Assembly (NCBI RefSeq): GCF_030316765.1
Contig: NZ_JASZYT010000005.1
Coordinates: 186,001 to 250,000, forward strand
Direction of reading: 5' to 3'
DNA length: 64,000 nucleotides
Source of the DNA: Variovorax saccharolyticus
Lineage (GTDB): Bacteria > Pseudomonadota > Gammaproteobacteria > Burkholderiales > Burkholderiaceae_C
Positions within the stretch are counted from its first letter, which is position 1, and the number at the start of each line of letters is the position of its first letter. The notes under the pieces were generated by a model. It was not told the origin of the DNA. It ran no database searches and worked only from the letters and a program-made list of their open reading frames with translations. Both the position numbers and the translations under genes were made by a program. Of this stretch, positions 8,453-16,342 are shown piece by piece.

Positions 8453-9622
8453 TTACGGCCTCATGCCGGTCGAGCGGCGTGCGTTGCGCGTGCTTGCGCG
8501 CTGGCGCCGGGTCCAGCGCGCGACCAGGATGTTCCCGATCGTGATGGCCGCGAGCAAGACCACCCGCTGACTCAGGATCCCGGTTGCCTTCGCGATGCGC
8601 CGATCGACCTCGTGCTGCGTGGCCGCGGTCCTCGCGATACCCGAATAGTCCGGCAGCGCTTCGCGCATCGCCGGCATCGGCGCTGCACCGGCGCCGGCAT
8701 CCCCATCGTCCTGGCCAGCGCGCTCGGTGGCGTCCATGGCCCTCGCGCCCGCCAACGATCCGTGCGAATCGGCATAGGCCTTGGTGAACTCCGCGCCGAG
8801 CAGGAAGATTTGCGCCGCGTAATACACCCATGCGACCAGGACCACCAGCGAGCCCGCGGCGGCGAAGGATTCGCTGACGCCGCTCTTGCCCAGGTAGAGC
8901 CCGATCAGCAGCTTGCCGATCTCGAACAGGATGGCCGTGACGAAGGCCCCGGTCCAGACGTCGCGCCAGGCGATGTCCGCGGTCGGCATCAGCTTGAAGA
9001 TCAGCGCGAACAGCAGCGTCAGGATGGCGATCGATGTCGAGCCGTTGATGACTTGCAACGCGATTTCCCAGCCTGGAAGCAGGCCGCCGACCCAGCTGTC
9101 GAACGCCGCCAGGCCCGCGCTCACGATCAGCGAGACGATGAGCAGGAAGGCGAGGCCGAGGATCAGTCCGAACGACAGCAGGCGTGCCCGGAGGACCGCC
9201 CACAACCCGGAGGGCTTCTCCCGCTCGGGCACGTGCCAGATGCGGTCCAGCGCGCTCTGGAGTTCGGCGAAGACGGTCGTTGCACCGACCATGAGCACCA
9301 CCAGGCTGATCGAGCCGGCGATCAATCCCTTCTCGGGTTCGTCCGCGCTGCGCAGCAGCGCCTCGACCGCGGCGGCGCCTTCCGGCCCCACCAGGCCGGC
9401 GATCTGCGCGACGACCTCTCCCTGTGCCGCATCGTGGCCGAAGACCCTGCCCGCGATCGCGATGACGATCACCAGCAGCGGCGCCATCGAGAACAGGGTG
9501 TAGTAGGAGATCGCGGCCCCCATGCTCGGCGCATAGTCGTCGACCCAGGCCATGCCCGCGCGCCAGCAAAGATCGAGAAAGGCCTTGGGCTTCATGGGCT
9601 CGGCAGCTGGCATCTGGAACAA
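8453..9622 (-). CDS. YihY/BrkB family inner-membrane protein
   Basis: About 389 residues from a TTG at 9622 preceded by GAGGG; ATGs at 9613 and 9595 are alternatives. It has the family signature near the N-terminus (MGAAISYYTLFSMAPLLVIVIAI), about six membrane segments, and the central ELQSALDRIWHVPE loop typical of the YihY group (once thought to be RNase BN). The C-terminal ~90 residues form an acidic/alanine-rich cytoplasmic tail with a final hydrophobic stretch (VVLLAAITIGNILVA), longer than in many relatives. Physiological role of the family is not settled. It lies 11 nt downstream of the glycosyltransferase stop and is probably co-transcribed with it. Confidence 0.9.
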   Translation of the reverse strand: MFQMPAAEPMKPKAFLDLCWRAGMAWVDDYAPSMGAAISYYTLFSMAPLLVIVIAIAGRVFGHDAAQGEVVAQIAGLVGPEGAAAVEALLRSADEPEKGLIAGSISLVVLMVGATTVFAELQSALDRIWHVPEREKPSGLWAVLRARLLSFGLILGLAFLLIVSLIVSAGLAAFDSWVGGLLPGWEIALQVINGSTSIAILTLLFALIFKLMPTADIAWRDVWTGAFVTAILFEIGKLLIGLYLGKSGVSESFAAAGSLVVLVAWVYYAAQIFLLGAEFTKAYADSHGSLAGARAMDATERAGQDDGDAGAGAAPMPAMREALPDYSGIARTAATQHEVDRRIAKATGILSQRVVLLAAITIGNILVARWTRRQRASTRNARRSTGMRP

Positions 9623-9632
9623 GCGCGCCCTC

Positions 9633-10724
9633 TCAGCGTCGTCCCATCCACTTGCGCAGCCGCGTCTTCAATGCACTGTTGCCGAAGACCAGGCGCGAGT
9701 ACGAGACGAAAGCCGCGCGCGGCAGCACCACGCCGCCGTAGTAGTACACGCGGTTCTGCGCCGCCGAGTGACGCGTGTCGGGATGGCGCAGCACCTTCCA
9801 CAGCAGGCGGAAGTCCTTGCCTGCGCCGGACAGCCAGCGTTCGAGGAAGGTCAGCCACAGGTAGGCGCCCTGGTCGTCGAGCGGCCGCCAGAGGCGCGCG
9901 GCGCCGGGTTCGATCTTGTCGAGCTGTTGGCGAAGCCAGACATCCGATCGCTCGGCGCGCTTGCGGGTCGCGCTGATGGTTTCGACGGACGCCATCATCC
10001 CGGTGCTGGCCGATGCGCCGTGCACGCGATAGCGAGTCAGCGGCTCGCCGATCCACGCTGCCGGGCTCAGCAGCGTCGCCGCCGCGATCAGTTGCGTGTC
10101 CTGGTACATCAGGCGGTCGGTATCGAGCTTGCCGATCATCCGCACGACCTCGATCCGGAAGGCCAGGGCCGATGTCAGCGAGCTTACGGGGCTCACGGCC
10201 GCATCGACCGCCCTGGCTGCGAGCCATCCTTCGGGGCCGCTGCCGCCGGGGTAGTAGGGCGCCTGGCCGAGGTCGGGGATCTGCTCTGAAAAGCGCTGCA
10301 TCCGATGGTGGACCCAGCCCGGCAGCAGGCCATCCACCCGCCGGCGCAGGGCGGCGAGCACCTTCTCCGTGCGCTGGGGCTCGAGCGCGTCGTCGGCGTC
10401 GAGCAGCAGCACGACGTCGCCCGTACAGGCTGCGAGCGCCGTATTGGTCGCGCTGCAGATGCCCGCGTTGGCCTGGTGGATCGGCCGCACCTGCGGGGCA
10501 CGGGCGGCGTAGGCGTCCAGGATCTGCGCGGTCTCGTCGGTCGAGCCATCGTTCGCGACCACGATCTCGTCAGGGCGGTGCGTCTGTGCGAGGCAGCTGT
10601 CGAGGCATTCGACGAGAAAACGGCCGTAGTTGAAACAGATGATCGCGATGCTGACGCTGGGCGACCGCGGCAACTCCTCGAGCTGCAGCGGTTCGATCCG
10701 GATGCGTTCATTCACGGCGGTCAT
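9633..10724 (-). CDS. Family 2 glycosyltransferase
   Basis: 363 residues. The GT-A core reads VSIAIICFNYGRFLVECLDSC, with EIVVANDGSTDET as the nucleotide-binding loop and LLLDADDALEP as the DxD metal site near residue 100. The remaining C-terminal ~200 residues are helical and may shape the acceptor site. No membrane anchor is seen. Start ATG at 10724 is supported by AGAGGAA 7 nt upstream. Genes of this type usually make surface polysaccharide, but no other polysaccharide genes sit next to it, so acceptor and product are unknown. Confidence 0.92.
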   Translation of the reverse strand: MTAVNERIRIEPLQLEELPRSPSVSIAIICFNYGRFLVECLDSCLAQTHRPDEIVVANDGSTDETAQILDAYAARAPQVRPIHQANAGICSATNTALAACTGDVVLLLDADDALEPQRTEKVLAALRRRVDGLLPGWVHHRMQRFSEQIPDLGQAPYYPGGSGPEGWLAARAVDAAVSPVSSLTSALAFRIEVVRMIGKLDTDRLMYQDTQLIAAATLLSPAAWIGEPLTRYRVHGASASTGMMASVETISATRKRAERSDVWLRQQLDKIEPGAARLWRPLDDQGAYLWLTFLERWLSGAGKDFRLLWKVLRHPDTRHSAAQNRVYYYGGVVLPRAAFVSYSRLVFGNSALKTRLRKWMGRR

Positions 10725-11104
10725 GGAGTTCCTCTCGTCATTGCTTCGCCGCTCCGGCGGGCGACATTTCGCCGGGGTGCGGCATGGCAGCTTTCCCGAG
10801 GGATGATCTCGATGTCGGCAGCTTGCACTTTCCGGCGCACGCCGTATGTCGGACGTCGCCTATTCGACCCTCGCGACCGGCGAGCCGCAGCGCTACATGC
10901 GGGCCTTCGTCGACAGGCCCAGGCCTGACTGACCGGGCAGCGCCGGGACCGAAGTCCCATCGACTCATCTCGACGTTGAAGGTGATGGCTTCCAGGCATC
11001 AGCGGTCTATAGTGGCACCCAGTCGCCGCCTTGATGTCGGTCGGCTCGATTCAGGCGTTGGGCCGCAGGGCCGCCTCGCCCTCGCTACCTGGAGGACAAA
11101 ACGA
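10725..11104. other. 380-nt intergenic region with a possible gene remnant
   Basis: No complete gene is seen. A 28-codon open stretch on the plus strand from an ATG at 10846 to a TGA at 10930 (ending RAFVDRPRPD) has coding-like composition but no start signal and may be the worn tail of a lost gene. The last 20 nt contain GGAGG, the ribosome binding site of the next gene. A GTTGGGC heptamer at about 11055 resembles an integron core site, but no matching partner was found. Confidence 0.4.
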
Positions 11105-11521
11105 ATGAACGGTCATTGCCTTTGCGGCGCAGTCAGCCTCAGGTCGCCGGATTCCCGAGCGATCGGCGCGTGTCACTGCGGTTTCTGCCGCAGATGGGGA
11201 GGCGGGCCACTTCTGGCTGTCCACTGTGGCCCGGATGTTCAGTTTGAAGGCAGCGAGAACATCACTGTCTATGCGTCATCGGACTGGGCACAACGCGCCT
11301 TCTGCAGCCAATGCGGAACGCACCTCTACTACAAGCTCTTGGCAACAGGCGAGTACTTCGTTCCCGCGGGCGTGTTCGAGTCTGCCGATTTCGACCTTGC
11401 CTCGCAGATCTACGTCGACAAGAAGCCCGGCTACTATTCGTTCGCCAACCAGACGCCCATGCTCACCGAGCAGCAGGTGATCGATCAGTTTTCCTCACCC
11501 GGCGGCGAGACGACGGCATAG
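11105..11521 (+). CDS. GFA (glutathione-dependent formaldehyde-activating/CENP-V) family protein
   Basis: 138 residues with the zinc-binding cysteine pattern of the GFA fold: CLCGAV near the start, CHCGFCRRW around residues 23-29, and CSQCGTHLYYK around residue 66. The family includes S-(hydroxymethyl)glutathione synthase of formaldehyde detoxification, but many small GFA proteins have unknown substrates and I do not assign one. A strong GGAGG precedes the ATG by about 10 nt. The gene stands alone between an intergenic region and an orphan gene, in a stretch with lower GC and less biased codon use than its neighbours, which hints at later acquisition. Confidence 0.88.
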   Translation: MNGHCLCGAVSLRSPDSRAIGACHCGFCRRWGGGPLLAVHCGPDVQFEGSENITVYASSDWAQRAFCSQCGTHLYYKLLATGEYFVPAGVFESADFDLASQIYVDKKPGYYSFANQTPMLTEQQVIDQFSSPGGETTA

Positions 11522-11540
11522 CTCAACGGCCTTTCCGAGC

Positions 11541-11999
11541 ATGGCTATGCGAACGACGCTACGTGTATGGCTGACAGGCTTTCCGCGGCGACTTGCACGG
11601 CAAGCGTTGATCCTGGATGTTGCAGATCACCGCGCTGCGCTGAAGAGGGCCCGTCACGCGCTGTTCGGACTGCGGCCGACCCCGCTCGATTGCACCGTGA
11701 GGGGCGGGCTGACGCGCATTCCCGAGACCTTTTCCGAACGCCAGGCCTACCTGGCACTGGACTTGGCAACACTTCATCTGAGCAGCCGTGCCCGCGCGCT
11801 TCACACGTTGCACGACTTGGCGCATGTGCGGCTTGTGAGCCCGAGCCAAGCCGAATGCCTTGCGCAGATGCTCCTGCTCGACCGGCAAGACTTCCTGGCC
11901 ACGCTGGCCGACGCCATGAAGCCGTGCGCGCTCCGCCACGAGTTGCGTGTCGCGCGTCATCACTCCCGGCGCGGCGGCACGGCGGCCGCCTGGTCTTGA
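11541..11999 (+). CDS. Hypothetical protein, orphan
   Basis: 152 residues that I do not recognise. It is basic, with an N-terminal LRVWLTGFPRRLARQ, a central helical part (FSERQAYLALDLATLHLSSR, then LHDLAHVRLVSPSQAECLAQ) and a basic tail. Codon choice is compatible with coding but less GC-biased than nearby genes, like the GFA gene 20 nt upstream. Comparable open frames exist on the opposite strand (11545-12102), so the strand call is not certain; the plus strand is favoured by the more protein-like helical heptad pattern and by proximity to the GFA gene. Confidence 0.45.
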   Translation: MAMRTTLRVWLTGFPRRLARQALILDVADHRAALKRARHALFGLRPTPLDCTVRGGLTRIPETFSERQAYLALDLATLHLSSRARALHTLHDLAHVRLVSPSQAECLAQMLLLDRQDFLATLADAMKPCALRHELRVARHHSRRGGTAAAWS

Positions 12000-12073
12000 A
12001 AGCGAAGGTGGTCGCGACATGGCCGGGGTCCGGTCGATAGCACGCGCGTTCGCCAAAGGCAACAAATTCATAC

Positions 12074-12196
12074 GTTGTCGTACAACTAAAGACTGCACTC
12101 AATCCCTGCTGATCGCTAGGGATGATTGACTCCCTTGGAAGGTGCCATCAATAATCGCCCCCCGCAGTTGTATGACAACAGATGTTGTACGACATC
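12074..12196 (+). promoter_or_regulatory. Three-operator control region with sigma-70 promoter for the pectate lyase gene
   Basis: Three near-palindromic sites share GTTGTAYGACAAC: 12074-12086 (GTTGTCGTACAAC, the same motif inverted), 12167-12179 (GTTGTATGACAAC) and 12184-12196 (GTTGTACGACATC). Between the first and second lies a promoter-like pair, TTGACT at 12126-12131 and AATAAT at 12150-12155 with an 18-nt spacer, placing the start point near 12162. Two operators thus sit on the initial transcribed region and one upstream, the classic repressor-loop arrangement. The TTGTNNGACAA-type symmetry is typical of FadR-subfamily GntR repressors. A 9-bp stem with a bulge (12099-12129) also lies here. 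Confidence 0.7.
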
Positions 12197-12248
12197 TGAT
12201 GACTGCGGATGGATAGCACCCCGACAACCAAACCACAAGGGAAACTCG

Positions 12249-14114
12249 ATGAAACGCAGGCAGTTTGCAATCTCCGCCCTGTCCCCCCTCGCCCTGGCCG
12301 CCTGTGGCGGCGGCGGCAACGACAATCCTCTTGCCCTGGTCCCCGCGCCCGCACCGGCGCCCGCCGCGCCGGCGCCCGCGCCTGCAGTCGTCCCGGCGAC
12401 CGATGCGACGGCCAAGGCCACCGCCTCGGCAGCGCTCAAGCGCGCTGCGAGCTACATGGACGAAGTGGTCTCCTACCGGGGCGGCTACGTCTGGTCGTAC
12501 TCGCCGGACCTCACCCAGACCTTCGGCGAGATGGAGGCCAAGCGCACCATGCTGTGGCTGCAGCCGCCCGGCACTTCCTCCATCGGCCACATCTACCTGG
12601 ACGCCTACCACGCCACCGGCGACGAGCGCTTCTACCAGGCCGCCGACCGCACGGCCAAGGCGGTCGCCGCGGCGCAGCACGTTTCGGGCGGCTGGAACTA
12701 CATCTACGACTTCGCCGGCGAGGCGTCGCTGCAGCACTGGTACGAGACGGTGGGCATGAACGGCTGGCGGCTCGAGGAGTTCCAGCACTACTACGGCAAC
12801 GCGACCTTCGACGATGCCACCACCGCGGTGGCCTCGCAGCTGATGCTGCGCATGTACCTGGAGAAGAAGGACCCGGTCTACCAGGCCGCCACCGACAAGG
12901 CCATCAAGTTCATCACCGATGCGCAGTTCGGTCCCCAGTTCGGCATCGCCGACGGCGGCTGGCCGCAGCGCTTTCCGCACAATCCGAACGCGGTCTCGTC
13001 CATGCCCTTGCCGAATCCGCAGCAGCTGCCGGCGGGCGCGCGTGCGGGCATGGAAGACAGCGACTACACGCTGCACGTGACCTTCAACGACGACGTCATG
13101 GGCGAGAACATCAAGTTCCTGACCCTGTGCGTCATGGCGCTGGGGCGCACGGAGCTGGTGGCCAACATCACGCGGGCCATGGACTGCATGCAGCGCATGC
13201 AGTGGACCTCGACGGTGCAGCCCCTGCAGTCGGGCTGGAGCCTGCAGCATCTGTCGCGCGACACCCTGGGCCGGCTGGCCGGCGCTCCGGCCGGCGCGCG
13301 ATCCTACGAGCCGCGCTCGCTTGCCACGCACACGACGCAGACCAACATCCAGCAGCTGTTCGGCTATTTCACGCTGACCGGCGACCGGAAGTACCTGTCG
13401 CAACTGCAGAAGGCGATCGACTGGCTGAAGTCGGCCTCGATCCAGCTGCCCGCCAACGTGGCGACGCTCAACCCGCTATTGGCCGGCCGCAACGTGGCGA
13501 CCTTCATCGAACTCGACACCAACGAGCCGCTCTACATCCACCGCTACGGCTCCAACGTCCACAACGGTGCGTACTTCTTCGACAAGGACATCGCCAACAC
13601 CATCAGCCACTATTCGTCGGGCCGTTCGGTGGATGCCGCGGCACTGCAGAAGCGGCTGGACGAGCTCAACGCGATGACGCCGGCCCAGATCGACGCCATG
13701 GTCGCGAAGTCGCCGCTGAAGGCCACCACGGCCCGCGCCCTGCCCAGGTACTTCGGCGTCAACCGGGAAGTGGACTTCCCGGACCTGTTCGAAGGTGCCG
13801 TGATGAAGACGCCGGTGGTGCCGGAATCCGAGGTGCAGGCGATCGTGGCCGCGCTGGTGGACGGCAACTACTGGACCGCGCCGGTGCCCGAGATCGTGAA
13901 CCCCTATCGCGGCAACGGCCCGGCCGTGGCCTACACCGGCACCGCCTACCGCAGCCGCCACGTGGGCGACGTGTACGACACCTCGCCCTATCCGGCCGAT
14001 GTGCCGCCGGACATCGCGCCCTACGTGAAGCGCGAGAAGCCGCAATTCATCATCACCTCGAACTTCATTGCCCGCATGGGGCGGCTGATCGCGTTCATTT
14101 CGCCGGTGGCCTGA
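12249..14114 (+). CDS. PL10-type pectate lyase, lipoprotein
   Basis: 621 residues. The N-terminus is a lipoprotein signal with twin arginines (MKRRQF, lipobox LAAC, Cys19), followed by a Pro/Ala-rich spacer to about residue 55, suggesting display at the cell surface or outer membrane. The catalytic domain resembles the family 10 polysaccharide lyase (alpha/alpha toroid) with DGGWPQRFPH and VTFNDDVMGENIKFL. Family members cleave polygalacturonate by beta-elimination; activity here is inferred. AAGGG lies 7 nt before the ATG. A C-terminal ~200 residues beyond the usual lyase core have no assigned role. It is preceded by a three-operator promoter and is not in an obvious uronate operon. Confidence 0.78.
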   Translation: MKRRQFAISALSPLALAACGGGGNDNPLALVPAPAPAPAAPAPAPAVVPATDATAKATASAALKRAASYMDEVVSYRGGYVWSYSPDLTQTFGEMEAKRTMLWLQPPGTSSIGHIYLDAYHATGDERFYQAADRTAKAVAAAQHVSGGWNYIYDFAGEASLQHWYETVGMNGWRLEEFQHYYGNATFDDATTAVASQLMLRMYLEKKDPVYQAATDKAIKFITDAQFGPQFGIADGGWPQRFPHNPNAVSSMPLPNPQQLPAGARAGMEDSDYTLHVTFNDDVMGENIKFLTLCVMALGRTELVANITRAMDCMQRMQWTSTVQPLQSGWSLQHLSRDTLGRLAGAPAGARSYEPRSLATHTTQTNIQQLFGYFTLTGDRKYLSQLQKAIDWLKSASIQLPANVATLNPLLAGRNVATFIELDTNEPLYIHRYGSNVHNGAYFFDKDIANTISHYSSGRSVDAAALQKRLDELNAMTPAQIDAMVAKSPLKATTARALPRYFGVNREVDFPDLFEGAVMKTPVVPESEVQAIVAALVDGNYWTAPVPEIVNPYRGNGPAVAYTGTAYRSRHVGDVYDTSPYPADVPPDIAPYVKREKPQFIITSNFIARMGRLIAFISPVA

Positions 14115-14135
14115 GCCCGGTCGGCCGCTGCAGTG

Positions 14136-14162
14136 GGGCGGGGCGGCACGCACGCCCCGCCC
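14136..14162 (+). terminator. GC-rich hairpin after the pectate lyase gene
   Basis: A 10-bp perfect stem (GGGCGGGGCG at 14136-14145 and CGCCCCGCCC at 14153-14162) with a 7-nt loop lies about 20 nt after the stop codon. There is no T-run after it, so it may act as a transcript-end stabiliser or weak terminator rather than a classic intrinsic terminator. Confidence 0.4.
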
Positions 14163-14210
14163 GCATGTCCCTATGATCTCGTGGTCACAACCCCTTCGAG
14201 GCCACGAACG

Positions 14211-14990
14211 ATGCGTCCATCCCTGCACGGCCGGTCCCCGGCGAGTTCCTTCCTCCTGCGCTTGAGCGGCCTCGGCGCCGCGCTGGCCTGCCTGCCGGCC
14301 GGTGCCCAGAACATCCCGCCCGCCGACGCCTGGCAGTTCGAATTCGTGCCCTACCTGTGGACCGCCGGCGTGCGCTCCGACCTCAAGCTCGGGCCCTTGC
14401 CCACGGACGCCGTCTCGGTGAGCGCCACGAGCCTCCTGAAGGCGCTGAAATTCGGCGCCATGGGCACGCTGGAGGCGCGCAAGGGAGACTGGGGCGCCTT
14501 CCTGGACATGCAGTACATCAAGCTCGGCGTCACCAACCAGGTCGCCGGCGGCCTGCTGGTCAACAACGACATCGACCTGACGCAGCAGTTCTACACGATG
14601 GCCGGCACCTACCGCGTGTACAACGGGCGGGTGGCGGTCGACGTGCTCGGCGGCGCCCGCTACGCCTATGTCAAGACCGAGGTGAACGCCTTGCCCACCC
14701 TCCGGGGCCCGGGACGCCAGATCGAGCAATCGGGCGACGCTTGGAACGGCATCCTCGGCGTGCGCGCCCTCATGCCGCTCAACGACAAGTGGTCGCTGCT
14801 CGGCTACCTCGACGCCGGCGAGGGCAGCTCGACCTCCAGCTGGCAGGCCGTGGCCGGCGCCAGCTACCAGTACTCGCCCGCCGTCTCGCTGAAGTTCGGC
14901 TATCGCTACCTGAGCTACAAGTTCGATGACGGCCTGCTCACCAAGAACGCGATGGGCGGGCCCTACTTCGGCGCCGGCTTCAAGTTCTAG
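14211..14990 (+). CDS. Outer-membrane beta-barrel protein, exported
   Basis: 259 residues from ATG at 14211. A signal peptide (SFLLRLSGLGAALACLPAGAQ) precedes alternating amphipathic strands such as WQFEFVPYLWTAGVRSD and SLKFGYRYLSYKF, and the protein ends GAGFKF with a terminal phenylalanine, the BAM recognition signal of outer-membrane barrels. Size suits an 8- to 10-strand barrel. I do not recognise a named family. It lies 96 nt after the pectate lyase gene, separated by a strong hairpin, so a shared role in polysaccharide uptake is possible but unproven. It is convergent with hmp, 3 nt apart. Confidence 0.8.
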   Translation: MRPSLHGRSPASSFLLRLSGLGAALACLPAGAQNIPPADAWQFEFVPYLWTAGVRSDLKLGPLPTDAVSVSATSLLKALKFGAMGTLEARKGDWGAFLDMQYIKLGVTNQVAGGLLVNNDIDLTQQFYTMAGTYRVYNGRVAVDVLGGARYAYVKTEVNALPTLRGPGRQIEQSGDAWNGILGVRALMPLNDKWSLLGYLDAGEGSSTSSWQAVAGASYQYSPAVSLKFGYRYLSYKFDDGLLTKNAMGGPYFGAGFKF

Positions 14991-14993
14991 CCG

Positions 14994-16184
14994 CTATTCG
15001 AGCGCCGCGGCCGGCCCGAAGAATTCGTAGCGCGCCTGCTTGTCCGGCACGCCCAGCGTGCGCAGCGCGGTCTTCACCTGCTGCATGAAGGGCTTCGGGC
15101 CCAGGAAGTAGGCGTCGACGTCGCGCGTGGCGGGCAGCCATTGCGCCAGCTTCTGGGCGTCGATGCGGCCGACGGCGTGCGGCGCATCGGCCTGCGGTGC
15201 GTCCTTGGCCACCTCTTCGTAGCAGTAGAAGCGCTCGAGCTGCGGGTGCTTGTGCGCCAGCGCATCGATGGCGTTGCGGAAGGCGTGAACGCCACGGGTG
15301 CGCGCGCAGTGGATGAAGTGCACCGCGCGCGAGGTCTTCAGCGCGGCTTCGAGCATCGCCAGCGTCGGCGTGATCCCCACGCCGCCGCTGATCAGCACCA
15401 GCGGACGCTCGCTCGCCTCGAGCGTGAAGGCGCCCGCGGGCGGGAACAGCTCGACCGTGCCGCCTTCGCCGACCTGGTCGTGCAGGTGGTTGGATGCCAC
15501 GCCGCCGGATTCGCGCTTGACGCTGATGCGGTAGGTCTTGCCGTTGGGCGCCGCCGACAGCGAGTAGTTGCGGCGGATCTCGTTGCCGTCGACCACCAGC
15601 CGCAGGCCGATGTACTGGCCGGGCTTGAAGTCGAGGATCGCCCCGCCATCGGTCGGCGCGAGGTAGAAGGAGTTGATCTCCTCGCTCTCGACCTCCTTCT
15701 TCACGACCGTGAACGAGCGGGCGCCGCGCCAGCCGCCGGGCGCGTCGGCGCGCTCGTCGTAGGCCTGCTTCTCGGCGCCGATCAGGATGTCGGCGAGCTG
15801 GCCGTAGGCTGCGGCCCAGGCGGAGATGACCTCGTCGGTGGCGATCTCGGCGCCCAGCACCTCGCGGATCGCGCGCAGCAGGCAGGCGCCGACGATCGGG
15901 TAGTGCTCGGGCAGCACCTGCAGCGCCACGTGCTTGTTGACGATCTGGCCGGCGAGATCGCCGAGCGCCTCGAGCCGGTCGATGTTCTTCGCATACATCA
16001 GCACGCCGTTGGCCAGCGCACGCGGCTGGTCGCCGCTGGCCTGGTGGGCCTGGTTGAAGAGCGGCCGCACCTCGGGATGCTCGGCGAGCATGATCCGGTA
16101 GAAGTGGGTCGTGAGCGCCTCGCCGCCGGTCTCGAGCAGTGGCACGGTGGCGGTGACGATGGACTTTTGTTCGGTGGTCAGCAC
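14994..16184 (-). CDS. hmp: Flavohemoprotein, nitric oxide dioxygenase
   Basis: 396 residues from GTG at 16184, exactly the length of E. coli Hmp, with AGGAG 7 nt upstream. The globin domain has Tyr29, Gln53 and proximal His85 in the standard positions. It is followed by the FAD domain (RRNYSLS motif) and the NAD domain (ISGGVGITPTLAML). The enzyme converts NO and O2 to nitrate using NAD(P)H. It is divergent from norR, and the shared intergenic region carries a sigma-54 promoter and NorR-like boxes, so NO-induced transcription by NorR is expected. Longer in-frame upstream codons exist but lack a ribosome site. Confidence 0.97.
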   Translation of the reverse strand: MLTTEQKSIVTATVPLLETGGEALTTHFYRIMLAEHPEVRPLFNQAHQASGDQPRALANGVLMYAKNIDRLEALGDLAGQIVNKHVALQVLPEHYPIVGACLLRAIREVLGAEIATDEVISAWAAAYGQLADILIGAEKQAYDERADAPGGWRGARSFTVVKKEVESEEINSFYLAPTDGGAILDFKPGQYIGLRLVVDGNEIRRNYSLSAAPNGKTYRISVKRESGGVASNHLHDQVGEGGTVELFPPAGAFTLEASERPLVLISGGVGITPTLAMLEAALKTSRAVHFIHCARTRGVHAFRNAIDALAHKHPQLERFYCYEEVAKDAPQADAPHAVGRIDAQKLAQWLPATRDVDAYFLGPKPFMQQVKTALRTLGVPDKQARYEFFGPAAALE

Positions 16185-16228
16185 GGAAGGGCTCCTGGAG
16201 TTCACATGGGATGGGATGCGTTGTGCAC

Positions 16229-16244
16229 TGCAATACCCGTTCCA
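16229..16244 (-). promoter_or_regulatory. Sigma-54 promoter of hmp
   Basis: On the minus strand the sequence TGGAACGGGTATTGCA matches the sigma-54 consensus TGGCACG-N4-TTGCW with one mismatch, keeping the essential GG and GC 10 nt apart. The predicted start is near 16217, about 33 nt before the hmp GTG. The divergent neighbour encodes the matching sigma-54 activator NorR. Confidence 0.85.
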
Positions 16245-16285
16245 GGCGAAGCGCCCAGCAAAATCAATCACTTGGCCCGGTCAAT

Positions 16286-16342
16286 GTCATTTCGACCTGG
16301 ATAAAATCGTGTCGCAATGACTCCTGATCGTGTCACTTTGAC
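16286..16342 (+). promoter_or_regulatory. Three NorR-type binding sites
   Basis: Three GT-N7-AC elements, all with the fuller form GTC-N5-GAC, occur in 57 nt: GTCATTTCGAC (16286-16296), GTCGCAATGAC (16311-16321) and GTCACTTTGAC (16332-16342). They lie 40 to 100 nt upstream of the hmp sigma-54 promoter, centre spacings 25 and 21 nt. Three tandem sites with the GT-N7-AC core are the known arrangement for NorR enhancers. The second covers the norR start codon and the third lies inside norR. Confidence 0.75.

Noticed and set aside
10846..10932. Small 28-codon gene
   Set aside because: No ribosome binding site and no domain; noted only as a possible remnant within the intergenic entry.
11050..11630. 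Integron cassette with attC sites around the GFA gene
   Set aside because: Only isolated half-sites (GTTGGGC before and GCTCAAC after the gene) are present; no paired, foldable attC of proper length.
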